A stretch of DNA of 64,000 nucleotides from Podocnemis expansa. Lineage: Eukaryota > Chordata > Testudines > Podocnemididae. The position numbers and the translations under genes were made by a program. Below the pieces are notes generated by a model. The model was not told the origin of the DNA and made no database searches. It saw only the letters and a list, made by a program, of their open reading frames with translations. The stretch covers positions 56,584,445-56,648,444 of the forward strand of contig ML681963.1 of assembly GCA_007922195.1 (NCBI GenBank), given 5' to 3'. How positions within the stretch are numbered: the stretch's first letter is position 1; each line of letters begins with the position of its first letter. Shown here piece by piece: positions 58,930-64,000 of the stretch.

Positions 58930-59060
58930 GCAAATGAAAACAGATAATGATTTTCTTGAATTTATTTATTCTGTTTATTCTTTTGTTTTATCAAAGATGT
59001 AAGACCATCAACAGGTGCCCCTCCTGGTGCTGTACAAGTCCCAATAAAAATTAAAATAGA
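58930..59060 (-). repeat. Possible fragment of the GCTAGGTGCTG family
   Basis: TTTATTTATTCTGTTTATTC and TGGTGCTGTACAAGTCCCAA resemble the repeat at 49625, but order and strand are unclear. Confidence 0.25.
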
Positions 59061-59207
59061 CAATTTCAAACTAATAAATACCATAACAATTAACAGACTA
59101 CTTGGTACCACATTGTTAGATCAATAACTACTCAACCCCTTCCTAATGCTCTTACAAGTAAATAAAAAACTCTCTCGATGCAAACCAACCTCTCCCTTAG
59201 TACCTAT

Positions 59208-59330
59208 GAGAAAAAATGAGTGGGGCCCTGGGTGGATGCAAAATTTGCATCTGCATCTGATGTGTGATCCACAAAAATTGTCCATGGTTATGAAGCAGAC
59301 ATCCATGGATTTGCAAGGCTCCAAGGGTTT
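59208..59330 (-). repeat. ATATCC-type repeat unit, inverted copy
   Basis: On the minus strand GGAGCCTTGCAAATCCATGG, then ATGGACAATTTTTGTGGATC, then GCATCCACCCAGGGCCCC, the same order as the units at 12779-13029. Confidence 0.65.
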
Positions 59331-60148
59331 ACCACAGAAAGGTTAGCAGATCTGAGCTTTGGCCTGAACCACTTGTCTATTCTTCAAAATTATTCATTGA
59401 GTTTTGTTTCATCCTATTTGAGCTGTTTTGGTTAGTGGTGATAGGTCATATCAGACATTTGGTGGTGTTTCTATTCTCTGATACAGTGAATGTAAAACTC
59501 AGTTTCTGTTCTGAAAGCTCCCAGAAAGTCTCAAATTCTCTGTGAGAGCATTCATGCTAATATACCACGATTACTTTAATATTTCAGTGCAAAAATGTTG
59601 CTTAAAATGCAACCAAAAAAAAGTGGAAAGGTGTTCGTGGCATTTGTCCATCTCTAGTTTTCATTTTTAATCTCTCAGTTCAGTTCTGAATTCATCTAGA
59701 ACCCTATGAGTTTTTCTACGAGGGCTTCAAGGAATCATCACTGAGCAGGTGGAGGAGAGGAATTAGGGGAGATGTGAAGGTCTGGAAGATGCCTCAGGAA
59801 AAAAAAGACTTCCTGGAGGACTTTGGTATAAGCACAGAAGCTCTGCTTTGATTTGGGAATACACCTTCCATCTGGAGCATCTCACCTGGCACTGCATAGT
59901 GTGCTTTGTATCTCCGAAGCAGCAAAATCATTGCAATTTAAACTTTCTAACATCAGTTAGCATGTGGCAGAATGGAACTTTCGAAGTTCCATCACCTGGT
60001 GACTTAAAATAGGTGTGATCAAAGTCCTAGCAGGGAAGCAAGAAGGAAAAATCTTACATTTGGGGGAGAGGAAATGGACTAGGCACCTAACTGGTTTTTC
60101 TCTGCTCTTATTTCCACTGATCTAAAACTATCACTTTGGTACCATTCA

Positions 60149-63688
<3,540 letters not shown>

Positions 63689-64000
63689 GGCTATGTCTAC
63701 ACTAGAAAAAGTTAGCTCGAATTTGTTAATTCAAGCTAATAAGTTTGAGTTTAGTTCAAACTTATTAGTTCGAATTAACAAAGTGGACTAATTCGACTTA
63801 ACGTTAACTCGAATTAGTCCACTTTGTTAATTTGAACTAACTGCCCTAAATTTGAATTTATTAAATTCAAACTAAAGGTTAATCCTAGTCCACATTGTCT
63901 TTAGTTCAAACTAAGGATCAAACTAAGGGCTTAGTTCAAACAAACTGGCAGGTCTTACTAATTTGAACTAAGCTGTCATTAGTTCGAACTAAGGAATTCC
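63689..64000. mobile_element. MITE rich in TTCGAACTAA, cut by window end
   Basis: Starts GGCTATGTCTACACTAG and continues with AGCTCGAATTTGTTAATTC and repeated TTAGTTCAAACTAAG words. The right end lies beyond the window. An internal foldback is centred near 63815. Confidence 0.75.

Overview
The window reads as vertebrate nuclear DNA from a non-avian sauropsid. A turtle is most likely and a crocodilian is the alternative. The reasons are abundant CR1 retrotransposon copies with the usual ATTCTATGA-type 3' end, tRNA-derived SINEs with a long 3' tail of the kind known from turtles, many foldback MITEs whose ends read GGGTATGTCTACACT, and dense small hAT-like elements. Species is inferred from repeat style only and was not tested by a search.

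One real gene is present, on the minus strand: the 3' end of GRIK3 (kainate-type glutamate receptor subunit GluK3). Four coding exons are visible, in transcript order 60200-60417, 44800-45022, 44306-44556 and 42164-42358. All splice sites and codon phases agree. They encode the last 295 or so residues: M3, the rest of ligand-binding lobe S2, M4 and the cytoplasmic tail, ending in PVFP and a stop at 42164. Earlier exons lie beyond the right edge. The 3'UTR runs leftward from 42163; its end is not certain (candidate poly(A) signals near 41680 and 36184).

Layout: 1-36 kb is intergenic DNA downstream of GRIK3 with no coding gene that I can support. It holds a near-full-length but broken CR1 (9.3-14.2 kb) carrying three later DNA transposons, several further CR1 tails, hAT-like elements with readable 8-bp target duplications, MITEs, SINEs and some AT-rich single-copy stretches that could be conserved non-coding elements. 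36-42 kb is possible 3'UTR or downstream DNA. 42.4-44.3 kb is the last intron, with two MITEs. 45.0-60.2 kb is a 15.2-kb intron with nested transposons. 60.4-64.0 kb is part of the next intron upstream and ends inside a MITE.

I found no operon-like system, CRISPR, virus or novel multi-gene system. The most notable items are the terminal GRIK3 exon (overlooked by simple ORF calling), two near-perfect hairpins (17491-17582 and 46877-46959), a three-level nested transposon at 46.2-46.8 kb, an inverted-dimer repeat with a 12-bp target duplication at 16.1 kb, and a set of hAT-like elements sharing their ends while differing widely in length and content.
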